A stretch of 64,000 nt of DNA, taken from Pseudoxanthomonas sp. NC8 (GTDB lineage Bacteria; Pseudomonadota; Gammaproteobacteria; Xanthomonadales; Xanthomonadaceae). Both the position numbers and the translations under genes were made by a program. Positions 10,106 through 20,795 of this stretch are shown in pieces (within the stretch, counting starts at the first letter, position 1; each line of letters opens with the position of its first letter). The notes below the pieces were generated by a model, which saw only the letters and a program-made list of their open reading frames with translations, was not told the origin of the DNA and ran no database searches. The DNA lies in assembly GCA_025232375.1 (NCBI GenBank), contig CP060419.1:991001-1055000 (forward strand), read 5' to 3'.

Positions 10106-11023
10106 ATGAGGATGTTGGGGAGAGTGGGCGCGATGCTTTTGCTCGCGCTGGCCGCTATGCCGGCCAGTGCGGCCACGCTATACCGTTGCGTAGGCGCGGA
10201 TGGCGTTTCGAGCTATGTGAGCAAGCGCATCGCGGGTGCCGAGTGCAAGGTCTTCAGCCGCTATGTGCCGACCCGCGCCGCGCCACGTGCGTCCAAGGCG
10301 GCCCCTGCCGCCCGTCAGGAGGCGCGTCCGGCTACGGCGGTAGCGTCTGCGTCACCCGCGCCGGCCATGACCCCGGTCGCGGGCCGGTCCGCTGCGATTC
10401 CTGTCGCGCCCTTGCCGCCGTCCCGCCCGGTCGCGCCGCAACGCCGGGTCAGCGGGCAGGTGTACTCCTACATGAAGGACGGCGTGCGCCACTTCAGCAG
10501 CCGGGCGCCGGGGCGTGGCGCCGGCGCCAGCGAGATGCGCACGATCGCCTACAGCTACATCGAGACCTGCTACGCCTGTGCGGTCAATCCCGGGGTGAGC
10601 TTCGCCACGGTGCGCCTGAACACCAGCGCGTACCAGGCCGAAATCGCCTCCGCGGCGCGTGAGTTCGGGGTCGAGGAGGCGATCGTGCGGGCGATCATCC
10701 ATGCCGAATCGGCCTACAACCCCTCGGCACTGTCCCGTGCGGGGGCGCAGGGGCTGATGCAGCTGATGCCCGCCACGGCGCGCCGGTTCGGAGTGGCCGA
10801 CAGCTACGACGCGGGCCAGAACATCCGCGGCGGCGTCCAGTACCTGGCGTGGCTGCTCAAGCGCTTCAACGGCGACCTGACCTTGGCCGCGGCGGGCTAC
10901 AACGCCGGCGAAGGCGCGGTGGACCGCTATCGGGGCGTGCCCCCGTACAGCGAGACCCAGCGCTACGTGCAGCGGGTCGGCATGCTCGCCGAGCGCTACC
11001 GGGGCATGCAGGCCGCGCGCTGA
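10106..11023 (+). CDS. Secreted lytic transglycosylase with DUF4124 domain
   Basis: 305 aa, intact. Signal peptide [13 protein letters not shown], a DUF4124-like segment ([18 protein letters not shown]), a Pro/Ala-rich linker (about residues 55-110), then an SLT domain: catalytic Glu in [29 protein letters not shown], and [19 protein letters not shown]. It cleaves peptidoglycan to 1,6-anhydromuramic products in the periplasm. It stands alone, 150 bases before petA. Confidence 0.93.
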   Translation: MRMLGRVGAMLLLALAAMPASAATLYRCVGADGVSSYVSKRIAGAECKVFSRYVPTRAAPRASKAAPAARQEARPATAVASASPAPAMTPVAGRSAAIPVAPLPPSRPVAPQRRVSGQVYSYMKDGVRHFSSRAPGRGAGASEMRTIAYSYIETCYACAVNPGVSFATVRLNTSAYQAEIASAAREFGVEEAIVRAIIHAESAYNPSALSRAGAQGLMQLMPATARRFGVADSYDAGQNIRGGVQYLAWLLKRFNGDLTLAAAGYNAGEGAVDRYRGVPPYSETQRYVQRVGMLAERYRGMQAAR

Positions 11024-11171
11024 GGGTGGTCGCCGGACGCGGGTCGCCATTGTCGGCCCGTTAAGCCATCCGTTACACTTCCCCGTCTTTTGCGGACGGA
11101 CCGTGCTGTTGCCACGGGGCGCGTGCCGCAGGCAGCCAACGCTACCAGTAGAAGATTTTTCGGAGTGCCGG

Positions 11172-11789
11172 ATGGCCAACGATGAGGTCCAAAAGCCCGT
11201 GAACACGGGCCGACGCCGGTTCCTGACCGCGTCCACCGTGGTGGTGGGTGCCGTTGGAGCCGGTTTCGCCGCAGTGCCGTTCATCAAGTCGTGGAACCCA
11301 AGCGCGCGGGCCAAACTCGCCGGCGCGCCGGTGACCGCCGACATCAGTGCCCTGCAGGAGGGCCAGCGCCTGATCCTGGAATGGCGCGGTCAGCCGATCT
11401 GGATCGTCAAGCGCTCCAAGGCGGTGCTCGATGCGCTGCCGACCTGGACGGCCGCCTGCGCGACCCGAAGTCGGAGAACGCGGACCAGCAGCCGGCCTAC
11501 GTGCTCAAGGCCAACCCGGAGCTGCGCTCGCTCAAGCCCGAGGTTTCGGTGCTGGTCGGCCTGTGCACCCACCTGGGCTGCTCGCCTGAAATGGCCGCGC
11601 CGAGATCCGCCCCGAGCCGTTCGACCCGGAGTGGAAGGGCGGCTACTTCTGCCCCTGCCACAAGTCGCGCTTCGACATGGCCGGGCGCGTGTTCCAGGCG
11701 TTCCGGCGCCGACCAACCTGGTCGTGCCGCCGCACTACTACGCAGACGACAGCACGATTGTCGTCGGCGTCGATCCGCAGGGGGCGTAA
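11172..11789 (+). CDS. petA: Ubiquinol-cytochrome c reductase, Rieske iron-sulfur subunit
   Basis: About 206 aa. A twin-Arg-like start (NTGRRRFLTASTVVVGAVGAGFAAVP) gives the membrane anchor. The [2Fe-2S] ligands are in CTHLGC and CPCHKSRFD. Three breaks: near 11442 CCCTGG lost a C (expected LPTLDGRLRDPKSEN), near 11600 (one base short before EIRPEPFDPEWKGG), and near 11697 CCAGGG lost a G (expected VFQGVPAPTNLVVPP). First gene of petABC for respiratory complex III. Confidence 0.92.
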   Translation: MANDEVQKPVNTGRRRFLTASTVVVGAVGAGFAAVPFIKSWNPSARAKLAGAPVTADISALQEGQRLILEWRGQPIWIVKRSKAVLDALPTWTAACATRSRRTRTSSRPTCSRPTRSCARSSPRFRCWSACAPTWAARLKWPRRDPPRAVRPGVEGRLLLPLPQVALRHGRARVPGVPAPTNLVVPPHYYADDSTIVVGVDPQGA

Positions 11790-11792
11790 GCG

Positions 11793-13054
11793 ATGGCGAA
11801 CATCTTCACCCGCACCGCCACCGGCGCGATGGACTGGGTCAACGCGCGTGCACCGGCGCTTGCGCCGATGTACCGCAAGCACATGACCGAGTACTACGCG
11901 CCGAAGAACTTCAACATCTGGTACATCTTCGGCGTGCTGTCGATGGTGGTGCTGGTCAACCAGATCGTGACCGGCATCTTCCTGACGATGCACTACAAGC
12001 CGAGCGCGGCGGAAGCCTTCGCCTCGGTCGAGTACATCATGCGCGACGTGGAGTGGGGCTGGCTGATCCGCTACATGCACAGCACCGGCGCCTCGCTGTT
12101 CTTCATCGTCGTCTACCTGCACATGTTCCGCGGCCTGCTGTACGGCTCCTACCAGAAGCCGCGCGAGCTGGTGTGGATCCTGGGCATGCTGATCTACCTG
12201 GTGCTGATGGCCGAAGCCTTCATGGGCTACGTGCTGCCGTGGGGCCAGATGTCGTTCTGGGGCGCCAAGGTGATCATCTCGCTGTTCGGCGCGGTGCCGG
12301 TGATCGGCCAGGGCCTGACCGAGTGGATCATGGGCGACTACCTGCCCTCGGACGCGACCCTGGGCCGGTTCTTCGCCCTGCACGTGGTCGCCTTGCCGCT
12401 GGTCCTGCTGCTGCTGGTGGTCCTGCACTTATGGGCGCGCTGCACGAGGTGGGTTCGAACAACCCGGACGGCGTCGAAATCAAGAAGGGCCCGAAGGGCA
12501 ACCGCTGGTCGCCGACCGCGCCGGCCGATGGCGTGCCGTTCCATCCGTACTACACGGTGAAGGACACGTTCTACGTGTTCGCGATGCTGATCATCGCCTC
12601 GTTCATCATCTTCTTCGCCCCGGCGTTCGGTGGCTGGTTCCTCGAGCACGACAACTTCGTCGAGGCCAACCGCCCGGTGACGCCCGAGCACATCAAGCCG
12701 GTGTGGTACTACACGCCGTTCTACGCGATGTTGCGCGTGGTGCCGCACAAGCTCAGCGGCGTGCTGGTGATGTTCTCGGCGATCGCGATCCTGTTCGCGC
12801 TGCCGTGGCTGGACCGCGCCAAGGTCAAGTCCTACCGCTACCGTGGCCCGCTGTCGTGGGTGCTGCTGCTGCTCTTCGCCCTGAGCTTCGCCTGGCTGGG
12901 CAAGATCGGCGCCGGCCCCGGCACCGACCCGGTGGAGACGGTCATCGGCCGGTTCCTGACCGCCTACTACTTCCTTTTCTTCCTGACCATGCCGCTGTGG
13001 ACGAAGCTGGACAAGACCAAGCCGGTGCCGGAACGGGTGACGACGCATGACTAA
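11793..13054 (+). CDS. petB: Ubiquinol-cytochrome c reductase, cytochrome b subunit
   Basis: About 420 aa. Heme-ligand helices are evident (MHSTGASLFFIVVYLHMFRG and FFALHVVALPLVLLLLVVLH), with the Qo-site sequence MAEAFMGYVLPWGQMSFWGA. The PEWY loop is replaced by IKPVWYYTPFYAMLR, as PxWY variants are common. One break at 12430: CCTGG read as CTTATGG; the family reads VVLHLGALHEVGSNNPDG here. The C-terminus overlaps petC by 8 bases. Confidence 0.94.
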
Positions 13055-13790
13055 GAAGTGGATTGCCCTGCTGGCTTCGGCCGCTGCCGGACTGCTGTTC
13101 TCCGCCGCCGCGCTTGCCTCCGGGGGCGGCAACGTGCAGCAGGCTGGCAACGACCTGTCCGACCGAGCCTCGCTGCAGCGTGGCGCGAAGCTGTACATGA
13201 ACTACTGCTCCGGTTGCCACTCGCTCAAGTTCCTGCGCTATTCGCGCATGGCCGACGACCTAGGGCTGACCGAAGAAGAGGTGATGTCCAACCTCAACTT
13301 CACCGGCGCCAAGTTCGGCGAGCAGATCCAGGTGACCATGCGCAACGCCGACGGTGCCGAGTGGTTCGGCAAGATGCCGCCGGACCTGAGCCTGATCTCG
13401 CGCGTGCGTGGCAGCGACTGGATCTACACCTACCTGAAGTCGTTCTACCTGGACGAGTCGCGTCCGCTGGGCTGGAACAACCAGCTGTTCCCGAATGTGT
13501 CCATGCCCAACCCGCTGTGGGAACTGCAGGGACCGCAGCACGCCGAGTTCGGCGAGCCCGACGCGACCGGCGCCCGCCATCCGGAGCGGCTGCTGGTCAC
13601 CACGCCGGGCCGGCAGTCGGCGGCGGACTTCGACCAGACCGTGCGCGACATCACCAACTTCCTCGAGTACGCCGGCGAGCCGGCCGCGCTCAAGCGCGCA
13701 GGCGCTGGGCGTGTGGGTGATCCTGTTCCTGGTGTTGCTGAGTTTATGGCGTACCTGCTCAAGCAGGAGTACTGGTCGGACGTGCACTGA
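13047..13790 (+). CDS. petC: Cytochrome c1 subunit of complex III
   Basis: About 246 aa. A cleavable signal is followed by the heme c site NYCSGCHSLKFLRYSRM and the axial Met in WFGKMPPDLSLISRVRG. A C-terminal membrane anchor follows. The anchor is scrambled by two compensating errors at 13697 (extra base at CCAGG) and 13746 (CCTGG as TTTATGG); repaired it reads RQALGVWVILFLVLLSL then AYLLKQEYW. The stop is unaffected. The following 164 bases contain a GC-only hairpin (about 13796-13811) without a T run. Confidence 0.93.
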   Translation: MTKKWIALLASAAAGLLFSAAALASGGGNVQQAGNDLSDRASLQRGAKLYMNYCSGCHSLKFLRYSRMADDLGLTEEEVMSNLNFTGAKFGEQIQVTMRNADGAEWFGKMPPDLSLISRVRGSDWIYTYLKSFYLDESRPLGWNNQLFPNVSMPNPLWELQGPQHAEFGEPDATGARHPERLLVTTPGRQSAADFDQTVRDITNFLEYAGEPAALKRAGAGRVGDPVPGVAEFMAYLLKQEYWSDVH

Positions 13791-13954
13791 TGGCGGCGCG
13801 CCCTGCGGGGCGCGCGCGTGATGCCGGGGCCGGGGTCATCCCGGCCTTGCGCTTTTTGGGCGCTCACCGGCACACTCGGAGGATATGGCGACTGCCGGCG
13901 AGGGGCCCGGCAGCGCGGGTACGGTCGGGAGGATTCCGGCCGTCGGAGGCCTAG

Positions 13955-14592
13955 ATGGCAGCGAGCGTACGCATGCGCAATACCCTGACGTTGTTCTCCT
14001 CTGTCGATGACGTGCTGTGTCATCGCGTACGCCTGTATCCATGGCGGCCAAGGGCGTGACGTACGATCTGGTGCCGGTGGATCCACAGAATCCCCCGAGG
14101 ACCTGATCCATCTCAATCCCTACCATTCCGTGCCGACCCTTGGTCGAACGCGAGCTGGTGCTGTACGCGGCTTCCGTGGTCAGCGAGTACCTCGACGAGC
14201 GCTATCCGCACCCGCCGCTGATGCCGGTAGACCCGTTGTCGCGTGCGCGGCTGCGCCTGGCGATGCTGCGCATCGAGCACGACTGGGTGCCGCAGGTGCA
14301 GGCGATCCAGCTGGGCAACAAGCAGCAGGCCGAGGCCGGCCGCAAGCGGTTGAAGGAACTGCTGACCGAATCGCTGCCGCTGTTCCGCGCCAGCAAGTTC
14401 TTCCTCAATCCGGAGATGAGCCTGGCCGACTGCGCGATGGCGCCGATCATCTGGCGCCTGCAGGCGCTGGATGTGCCGTTGCCCAAGGACGGCAAGCCGA
14501 TCGAGGACTACGGCAACCGCATTTTCCGCAACCCCGGTTTCCTCCGCAGCCTCACCGATCAGGAAAAGAAACTGCGCGAGATGCCGGCCTGA
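13955..14592 (+). CDS. sspA: Stringent starvation protein A (GST-fold RNAP-associated protein)
   Basis: About 211 aa. Reassembled text: RNTLTLFSSVDDVLCHRVRLV, then AAKGVTYDLVPVDPQNPPEDL and LNPYHSVPTLVERELVLY, a typical SspA N-terminal thioredoxin fold followed by a helical GST domain (RLRLAMLRIEHDWVPQVQ). SspA binds RNA polymerase and affects acid and stationary-phase stress. Breaks near 14035 (two neighbouring CCTGG sites), near 14093 (C run one short) and at 14141 (CCTGG as CCTTGG). An alternative start is the ATG at 13973. Confidence 0.88.
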
Positions 14593-14654
14593 CCGGCGGC
14601 CGCGGGACCTGCGGCTGTCGGGCAATACCCGTTCCGGCAGCGTAGACTGGGCGC

Positions 14655-15108
14655 ATGAGCGACGACGCACCGCGCATGACCAGTTACCGCCCGTACCTGC
14701 TGCGGGCGTTGACCGAGTGGATCAACGACAACGGCATGACCCCGCACATCCTGGTGGACGCGGGCGTGCAGGGTGTGCGCGTACCGCCCGGTGCGGTGCG
14801 CGAGGGCAAGGTCGTGCTCAACATTGCCGACCGTGCCGTGGTCGGGCTGCAGATGGACAACGAGTGGATCGGCTTCACCGCGCGCTTCGGTGGCGTCAGC
14901 CAGCCGGTCAACGTGCCGGTCGGCGCGGTACTGGCGGTGTATGCGCGCGAAACCGGCTAAGGGCATGGTCCTGCCGGAGGAGAGCGCGGGCGGTCCCCAC
15001 GCGCATGGTGACGCCGAAGGGCATGAGGGCGATGGTCCGGAGACGCCGCCCGAGGGGCCGGCCGATCCCGCGCCCGGCAAACGTCCGCACCTGCGCGTGG
15101 TGAAGTAG
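14655..15108 (+). CDS. sspB: ClpXP protease specificity-enhancing factor SspB
   Basis: About 150 aa. RPYLLRALTEWINDNGMTPHILVDA is the canonical SspB opening, and IGFTARFGGVSQPVNVPVGAVLAVYARETG completes the fold. SspB tethers ssrA-tagged substrates to ClpX. The frame breaks at 14957, where GGCCAGGGC appears as GGCTAAGGGC and makes a false TAA. Beyond it the acidic linker and the conserved ClpX-docking tail GKRPHLRVVK follow to 15108. The recovered docking tail is strong evidence against a natural stop at 14960. Partner of sspA upstream. Confidence 0.92.
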
Positions 15109-15114
15109 CGCGCC

Positions 15115-15453
15115 TCAGTTCCCGCGCGCGCGATCGAACGGGATCACGTGCGCCCCCGAGGACGGGCCGACAAACGAGACCAGCCGCTCGCCGCGCAGCA
15201 CAAGTCGGCCTCCGTGACGCTCGACGCCGTCGTGCGAATAGTCGAAGCGGAACGTGCGTTCCAGGCCGAGCCAGCCGTCTTCGCGCCGGTAGAGCCGCAC
15301 GCCTGCGGCATGCACGCTCTGGTCCAGCCACTGTACGTCCGCGGCTGCGCAGGCATCGCGGCCGAGGGATTCGGCGCGCTCGGCAGCGGCTCGTGCCGCA
15401 TTCCACCAGGCGAACACGGCGGCGCCGGCGATCATGAGCAGGATGAGGAGCAT
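15115..15453 (-). CDS. DUF3301 small membrane-anchored protein
   Basis: 112 aa, intact. One N-terminal helix (MLLILLMIAGAAVFAWWNA), then RDACAAADVQWLDQSVHAAGVRLYRREDGWLGLERTFRFDYS, which fits the DUF3301 pattern of gammaproteobacterial proteins (Cys near the helix, then 'LDQ' and a beta-rich segment). It converges on sspB with a 6-base gap. Function unknown. Confidence 0.75.
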   Translation of the reverse strand: MLLILLMIAGAAVFAWWNAARAAAERAESLGRDACAAADVQWLDQSVHAAGVRLYRREDGWLGLERTFRFDYSHDGVERHGGRLVLRGERLVSFVGPSSGAHVIPFDRARGN

Positions 15454-15533
15454 GCGCGCACTTTAGCGGAACGCCGCATGCGCGTGCATTCCTGCCGGCG
15501 TGGGAGCCGGAACGCCCGCGCCGGCTGCGCCGG

Positions 15534-16666
15534 TCAGGGCGTGGATGCCGGCGCGGCGCGTTCCGCTGCCGGCGGCGCGGAGGGCGCAGGAAGCGCCGGT
15601 GCGGGAACGGCGACCGGCACCGGGCCGCCCAGTTGTGCCTGCGGCTTGAGCTTGAGCAGCACCGCCCAGTCGCGCCGGTTGAAGCTGCATGCGGCCGGGT
15701 AGCCGGGGCGGCAGGCGGCCCCGTCGATCGGCATGCCCGATTCCTCGCTTTCGTCGCCGGCCGCGGTGCCCCCGCTGACGGGTGCGCCGGCCGGCGCGGG
15801 CGTCGCGGCCCCGGCCGGCGTGCCACTGTCGGCGCGTCCGGCGTCCGGCGGCGAAGCCATCGCCGAGCCGGTTGCTTCGGGCAGCAGCCGGCCATTGCGG
15901 TCCAGCGGCAGCTTCCGCATCACCACGGCATTGAGGACGTTGCCGCCAATCAGGTAGAGGGTGCGATCGCCGCCGACGTTGGCCGCGACCACGATGTCGC
16001 AGTGCGAACGGGTCGGCATTGGCCCCTGGCCCGACAACGCATTGCGCAGGCCTGCGGGGCCGAGGCCGTGGTCGTTCGCGCGCAGGAAGCACAACATGTC
16101 CCCGGGTGCGGGTTTGCCGGTAAACGGGTCCGCATAGAGGTAGGGGCTGCTTAAGGATGGCGCCAGGCGCGTGCGATGTAGTCCATGTGGCGGGGCGAGG
16201 CGCCGAATCCGCGAAGCGGTGCGCGCACCATCACCCGGGAGATGAACGCGGCCGACCACGGATTGTCGACGATGAAGGCGCGGCAGTCGTTGGTAACCTC
16301 GCGGCTGGCGCCCGGATACACGCAGCTGGCCGCACCGGGCGTGCCACCCGCGGTCATCGATGACAGCGTGCCGCTTTCGCGCCAGTACTGCGCCACGCGT
16401 TGCTTAAGGCCGGAGTGACCTCATCGAACAGGTCCGCCCGCTCGGCCTCGGTCACGCCGAGGGCGGCCAAGGCGGCCATCGGCCTCGATGAAGGGACGCA
16501 GCCAGAGCCGGTGTTCCTGGCAGGCGGTGCGCACGATCGCCGCCGCGCTGGCATCGACGCCGTAGCGCGGTGGAATGTCGCAGACCTCGACGCCCGGTGG
16601 CGCGGCGGCCGCCGCCCATGGCAACGCCAGTGCGAGAGCGAGAAGTGTGCAGCGGATCGGGCGCAT
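15534..16666 (-). CDS. DUF2272 domain-containing secreted protein
   Basis: About 375 aa after repair. Signal peptide MRPIRCTLLALALALPWAAAAA; a region with VCDIPPRYGVDASAAAIV and CRAFIVDNPWSAAFISRVM; then ADPFTGKPAPGDMLCFLR and PTRSHCDIVVAANVGGDR. The Cys/His arrangement resembles an NlpC/P60- or CHAP-like hydrolase fold, as proposed for DUF2272. The last 120 residues are Pro/Ala-rich. Three breaks, all at CCTGG: near 16478 (CCTTGG), near 16404 and near 16151 (both CCTTAAG); repairing them gives TPAWQRVAQYW and WRHPGSPYLYADPF. Enzymatic role unproven. Confidence 0.75.
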
Positions 16667-16846
16667 GGCAGGTCCTTTTTCCTGGGCCGGGACCGAGCTT
16701 AGCCGGCATCCGGGAGTCGCGTACATGGCCGGTCCGCCGCCGCCGCAGCGATACGGTGCCGCTGGTGCGATCGCTGGACAGATAACGGCGGTGGAATCCG
16801 GCCCTGTTCCCGGTGCCCGGTGACGGGGCGTGCGCCGGCGCGTCGC

Positions 16847-17713
16847 CTACAGCGGCGCCGGCCCCAGCTTCAGCGACAGGTCGATCGATCGCACGTGCTT
16901 GGTCAGCGCGCCGATGGAAATGAAGTCCACGCCGTCCTCGGCGATCGCGCGCAGGCCCGCCAGGTCCACGCCGCCGGAGACTTCCAGCGGAATACGGCCA
17001 TCGAACGGCGCGGCCCGGGCGATCCGCACCGCCTCGCGGCGCTCGGCCGCGCCGAAGTCGTCGACCAGGATGCGGTCGCAGCCGCTGGCCAGCGCCTCGC
17101 GCAGCTGGTCGAGCGTTTCCACTTCGACCACCAGCGGCAGCTGCGGCTGCGCGGCCCGGGCCATGGCGATCGCGCCGGCCACCGAGCCGGCCACGCGGAT
17201 GTGGTTCTCCTTGAGCATCACCGTGTCGTACAGGCCGATGCGGTGGTTGGCGCCGCCGCCGGCGCGCACCGCGTACTTCTGCGCCAGGCGCAGGCCGGGC
17301 AGGGTCTTGCGCGTGTCCAGGACCACCGCGCCGGTGCCGAGCACGGCCTGGACGTGGGCCGCGGTCGCCGTAGCGGTGCCGGACAGGGTCTGCAGGAAAT
17401 TCAGCGATGCGCGCTCGGCGCTGACCAGGGCACGGCTGCGACCCTCGAGCAGGGCCAATACGGTACCGGCGCGCACCCGGTTGCCTTCGTCGATCCGCCA
17501 GTCGATCCGCACCCCGGGATCGAGCGCGCGGTGGCAGGCATCGAACCGGGGCCGGCCGGCGATGACGGCGTCTTCCTTGCAGAGCAGGTAGGCGCGTTCC
17601 GGGACGTCGGGCAGGAGTGCTGCGGTGACGTCGCCGTTGCCGAGGTCCTCCTCCAGCGCGCGCCGCACGTCGGCCTGGACGGCCGCCGCGGACGGGGACT
17701 CGGGCACCGGCAT
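16847..17713 (-). CDS. nadC: Nicotinate-nucleotide diphosphorylase (carboxylating), QPRTase
   Basis: 288 aa, intact. Start MPVPESPSAAAVQADV. Family motifs: LEEDLGNGDVTAALLP, ASLNFLQTLSGTATATA, DTRKTLPGLRLAQKYAVRAGG with GANHRIGLYD, LKENHI and VEVETLDQL. It converts quinolinate and PRPP to nicotinate mononucleotide in de novo NAD synthesis. The Trm112-like gene lies 11 bases upstream on the same strand. Confidence 0.95.
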   Translation of the reverse strand: MPVPESPSAAAVQADVRRALEEDLGNGDVTAALLPDVPERAYLLCKEDAVIAGRPRFDACHRALDPGVRIDWRIDEGNRVRAGTVLALLEGRSRALVSAERASLNFLQTLSGTATATAAHVQAVLGTGAVVLDTRKTLPGLRLAQKYAVRAGGGANHRIGLYDTVMLKENHIRVAGSVAGAIAMARAAQPQLPLVVEVETLDQLREALASGCDRILVDDFGAAERREAVRIARAAPFDGRIPLEVSGGVDLAGLRAIAEDGVDFISIGALTKHVRSIDLSLKLGPAPL

Positions 17714-17724
17714 CTGCAGCGGGC

Positions 17725-17994
17725 TCAGGCGGACGGGAAGTCGGCCCCCTGGGCGGTGGCCAGCGCTTCCTCGACCAGCAGCACCGGGATGCCGTCGTCG
17801 ACGCGGAACACCTGCTTGCGGTCGCGGCTGACCAGCGCCTCGCGCAGCGGCGTTGCCTGCGCGCTGCCGTCGCCGCGAAGCACCTGGCCGGCGGCGATCG
17901 CGCGGTTCAGGGCCTCCAGGCCGCGCGACTCCAGCAGGGCGAGCGGCTGGCGGGTGTCGGGCGAGCACAGCAGGTCGAGCAGCTTGCGGTCCAT
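17725..17994 (-). CDS. Trm112/UPF0434-family small protein
   Basis: 89 aa. Opens [21 protein letters not shown] and ends [16 protein letters not shown], matching the short Trm112-like family, with a central insertion rich in Ala and Arg. Only the first cysteine of the zinc-ribbon-like site is present. In eukaryotes Trm112 activates methyltransferases; the bacterial role is unclear. It precedes nadC. Confidence 0.75.
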   Translation of the reverse strand: MDRKLLDLLCSPDTRQPLALLESRGLEALNRAIAAGQVLRGDGSAQATPLREALVSRDRKQVFRVDDGIPVLLVEEALATAQGADFPSA

Positions 17995-18051
17995 GGGCGG
18001 GGCGATCCGGGGGAAGGCGGCTAGAATACGGCCTTGTCACCGAGGACGGCC

Positions 18052-18577
<526 letters not shown>

Positions 18578-18581
<4 letters not shown>

Positions 18582-19730
18582 CCACGGTCGGCATCCTCGG
18601 GGGCGGGCAGCTGGCCCGCATGCTGGCCCTTTCCGGTGCGCCGCTGGGCCTGCGCTTATGGTCATGGACACCGTGGCCGACGCCTGCGCCGGCCAGTTCG
18701 CGCCGCTGCTGGTCGGCGACTACCGCGATGAGGCGGCGCTGGCCGAGTTCGCCGGCAAGGTCGACGTGGCCACCTTCGACTTCGAGAACGTGCCGGCCGA
18801 GAGTGCCGAATGGCTGTCGGCGCGCGTGCCGGTATTCCCCAATCCGCGCGCGCTTGCGATCGCGCAGGACCGCCTGCCTGGCCGAAAAGACCCTGTTCCG
18901 CGAGCTGGGCATCCCGGTGCCGGAATTCGCCGCGGTGGCGACCCGCGCCGAGCTGGACCAGGCGCTTGCCATGGTGGGCGTACCCTGCATCCTCAAGACC
19001 CGGCGCCCAGGTTATGACGGCAAGGGCCAGTACCGGATCCGCACGCTGGCCGATGCGGACGCGGCCTGGGCGGCGCTGGGCGCGCAGGCGGCTGCGGTCG
19101 GCCTGATCGTCGAGGCATTCGTGCCGTTCGAGCGCGAGCTCAGCGTGGTGGCCGTGCGTGGGCGTGATGGCGAGTTCCGCACCTGGCCGCTGACCGAAAA
19201 CTGGCATGTCGATGGCGTGCTGTCGGCCAGCCTGGCCCCGGCGCAGGTCGACGCGGCGCTGGCGGACACCGCCACCGGTTACGCGCGACGGCTGGCCGAG
19301 CGGATGGACTATGTCGGCGTGTTCGCGCTTGAACTGTTCTGCCGCGACGGCCAGCTGCTGGCCAACGAACTGGCGCCGCGGGTGCACAACTCCGGTCACT
19401 GGACCATCGAGGGCGCCGAAACCTCGCAGTTCCAGAACCACCTGCGTGCGGTGCTCGGCCTGCCACTGGGCGTGCCGGCGATGCGCGGCCATGCCTGCAT
19501 GCTCAACTGGATCGGCGCCATGCCGGATGCCGGGCCGGTGCTGGCCGAGGCCGGCGGGCACTGGCACGACTACGGCAAGGAACCGCGTGGCGGACGCAAG
19601 GTCGGCCACGCCACGCTGCGCACCGACGCGCCGCTCGAGCTGGCCGCGGCGCTGGAGCGGGGTGGGTAAGGCGCTGGGCCGGCAGGCGCAGGTTGCGCCG
19701 CCGGTGGCGGCGCTGCGCGGCGGCGCGTAG
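18578..19730 (+). CDS. purK: N5-carboxyaminoimidazole ribonucleotide synthase PurK
   Basis: About 382 aa, ATP-grasp. [86 protein letters not shown]. Breaks: near 18657 CCTGG read as CTTATGG (expected [16 protein letters not shown]), and near 18884 a four-base repeat at CCTGG (expected [15 protein letters not shown]). A last one-base change near 19667 (G run) creates an early TAA; the shifted frame runs [18 protein letters not shown] to a TAG at 19728-19730. That TAG forms part of the GTAG head of the repeat that follows. Confidence 0.92.
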
Positions 19731-19797
19731 AGCGGGGCTTGCCCCGCTGCCCTGCCAAGGTGAGCTCCCGGGAGCAGCGGGGCAAGCCCCGCTCTAC
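19727..19797. repeat. Inverted REP dimer of the GTAG class
   Basis: A perfect 24-base inverted repeat: left arm 19727-19750 starts GTAGAGCGGGGCTTGCCCCG, right arm 19774-19797 is its exact reverse complement, with a 23-base spacer. Each arm is itself a hairpin (AGCGGGG/CCCCGCT) headed by GTAG, the architecture of REP elements mobilised by RAYT (TnpA_REP) enzymes and described as SMAG repeats in Stenotrophomonas. It fills the gap between the convergent purK and sodB genes exactly and probably also terminates both transcripts. Confidence 0.75.
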
Positions 19798-20372
19798 TCA
19801 GCGCAGGCGCGCGGCCACGGCGCTCCAGTCCACCACCTTCCAGAACGCCTCGAGATAGGCGGCCCGCGCGTTCTGGCGGTGGGTAGTAGGCGTGTTCCCA
19901 GACATCGCAGGCCAGCAGTGGCGTGTCGGTGCCGGTCAGCGGCGTGGCCGCGCCGTGGGTAGCGACGATTCCCGGACTGCCGTCGGAGCGCTGCACCAGC
20001 CACACCCAGCCCGAGCCGAACAGGCCCAGCGTCATCCGGCCGAACTCGTCGCGGAAGCGGGCGAAGTCGCCGTACTGGCGGGACAGCATCTCGCCCAGCC
20101 GGCCGTCCGGCTCGCCGCCGCCGCGGGGCGACAGGCAGGTCCAGTAGAAGCCGTGGTTGGGCCTGCGCGGCCTGCTCGGCCAGGCGGCCGCGGGCACGGC
20201 GGACAATATCCTCCAGCGGAAGCGCTTCCAGTCCGCTGCCGGCCAGCAGCCGGTTGGTCTCGTCGACGTAGGCCCGGTGGTGGCCGCCATGGTGCAGGTC
20301 CAGCGTCGCCGCCGAGATGTGCGGCTCCAGCGCGCCACGGGCGTACGGCAGGGCGGGCAGTTCGATGGGCAT
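19798..20372 (-). CDS. sodB: Superoxide dismutase, Fe/Mn family
   Basis: About 192 aa. MPIELPALPYARGALEPHIS, HHGGHHRAYVDETN, GSGWVWLVQRSDG and DVWEHAYY supply the metal ligands His, His, Asp and His. Two breaks at CCTGG: near 20160 (expected AQAWNHGFYWTCLSP) and near 19886 (expected YYLDHRQNARAAYLEAFW). Both repairs are inferred from family consensus. The stop abuts the REP dimer. A short AT-rich gap separates it from the divergent grxD gene. Confidence 0.92.
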
Positions 20373-20473
20373 GCGTCCTCGGCAACGGAGTGTCGGCGCC
20401 GGGGTGGCGGCGATTACAATTACAACTTCAGTTTAGCCGACGGCGGGGTATTCCCCGGCGTGGGAGAGTCGCA

Positions 20474-20795
20474 ATGGCGGTGATGGAGCGCATCCAGGCC
20501 GAGGTCGAGAGCCATCCGATCGTGCTGTTCATGAAGGGCACGCCGGCCTTAGCCCATGTGCGGTTTTTCCGCGCGCGCCGTGCAGGCGCTGCAGGCGGCG
20601 GGCGCCGAGAACCTCTACACGGTAAACGTGCTCGAACAGCCGGAAGTGCGCGCGAACCTGCCGCGCTACTCCAACTGGCCGACGTTCCCGCAGCTGTTCC
20701 TGCACGGCGAGCTGATCGGCGGCTGCGACATCACCCTGGAGCTGCTGGAATCCGGCGAGCTGCAGCGGATGGTCAGCGAAGCGCAGTCGCAGTGA
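20474..20795 (+). CDS. grxD: Monothiol glutaredoxin Grx4 (GrxD)
   Basis: About 107 aa. MERIQAEVESHPIVLFMKGTP, then the CGFS active site in PMCGFSARAVQAL, and NWPTFPQLFLHGELIGGCDI. CGFS glutaredoxins carry [2Fe-2S] clusters for Fe-S delivery. One break at 20549: CCTGGCCC read as CCTTAGCCC just before the active site. Start at 20474 or the internal ATG at 20483. The stop overlaps the next start (GTGA). Confidence 0.93.

Noticed and set aside
13796..13811. GC hairpin after petC as a terminator
   Set aside because: The GCGCGCCC/GGGCGCGC stem lacks any T tract; it may attenuate transcription, but there is not enough to call a terminator.
14950..15108. Programmed frameshifting in sspB, ytfR or marC
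   Set aside because: There are no slippery heptamers or downstream pseudoknots, and the same CTAAGG or altered CCAGG form recurs in unrelated genes.
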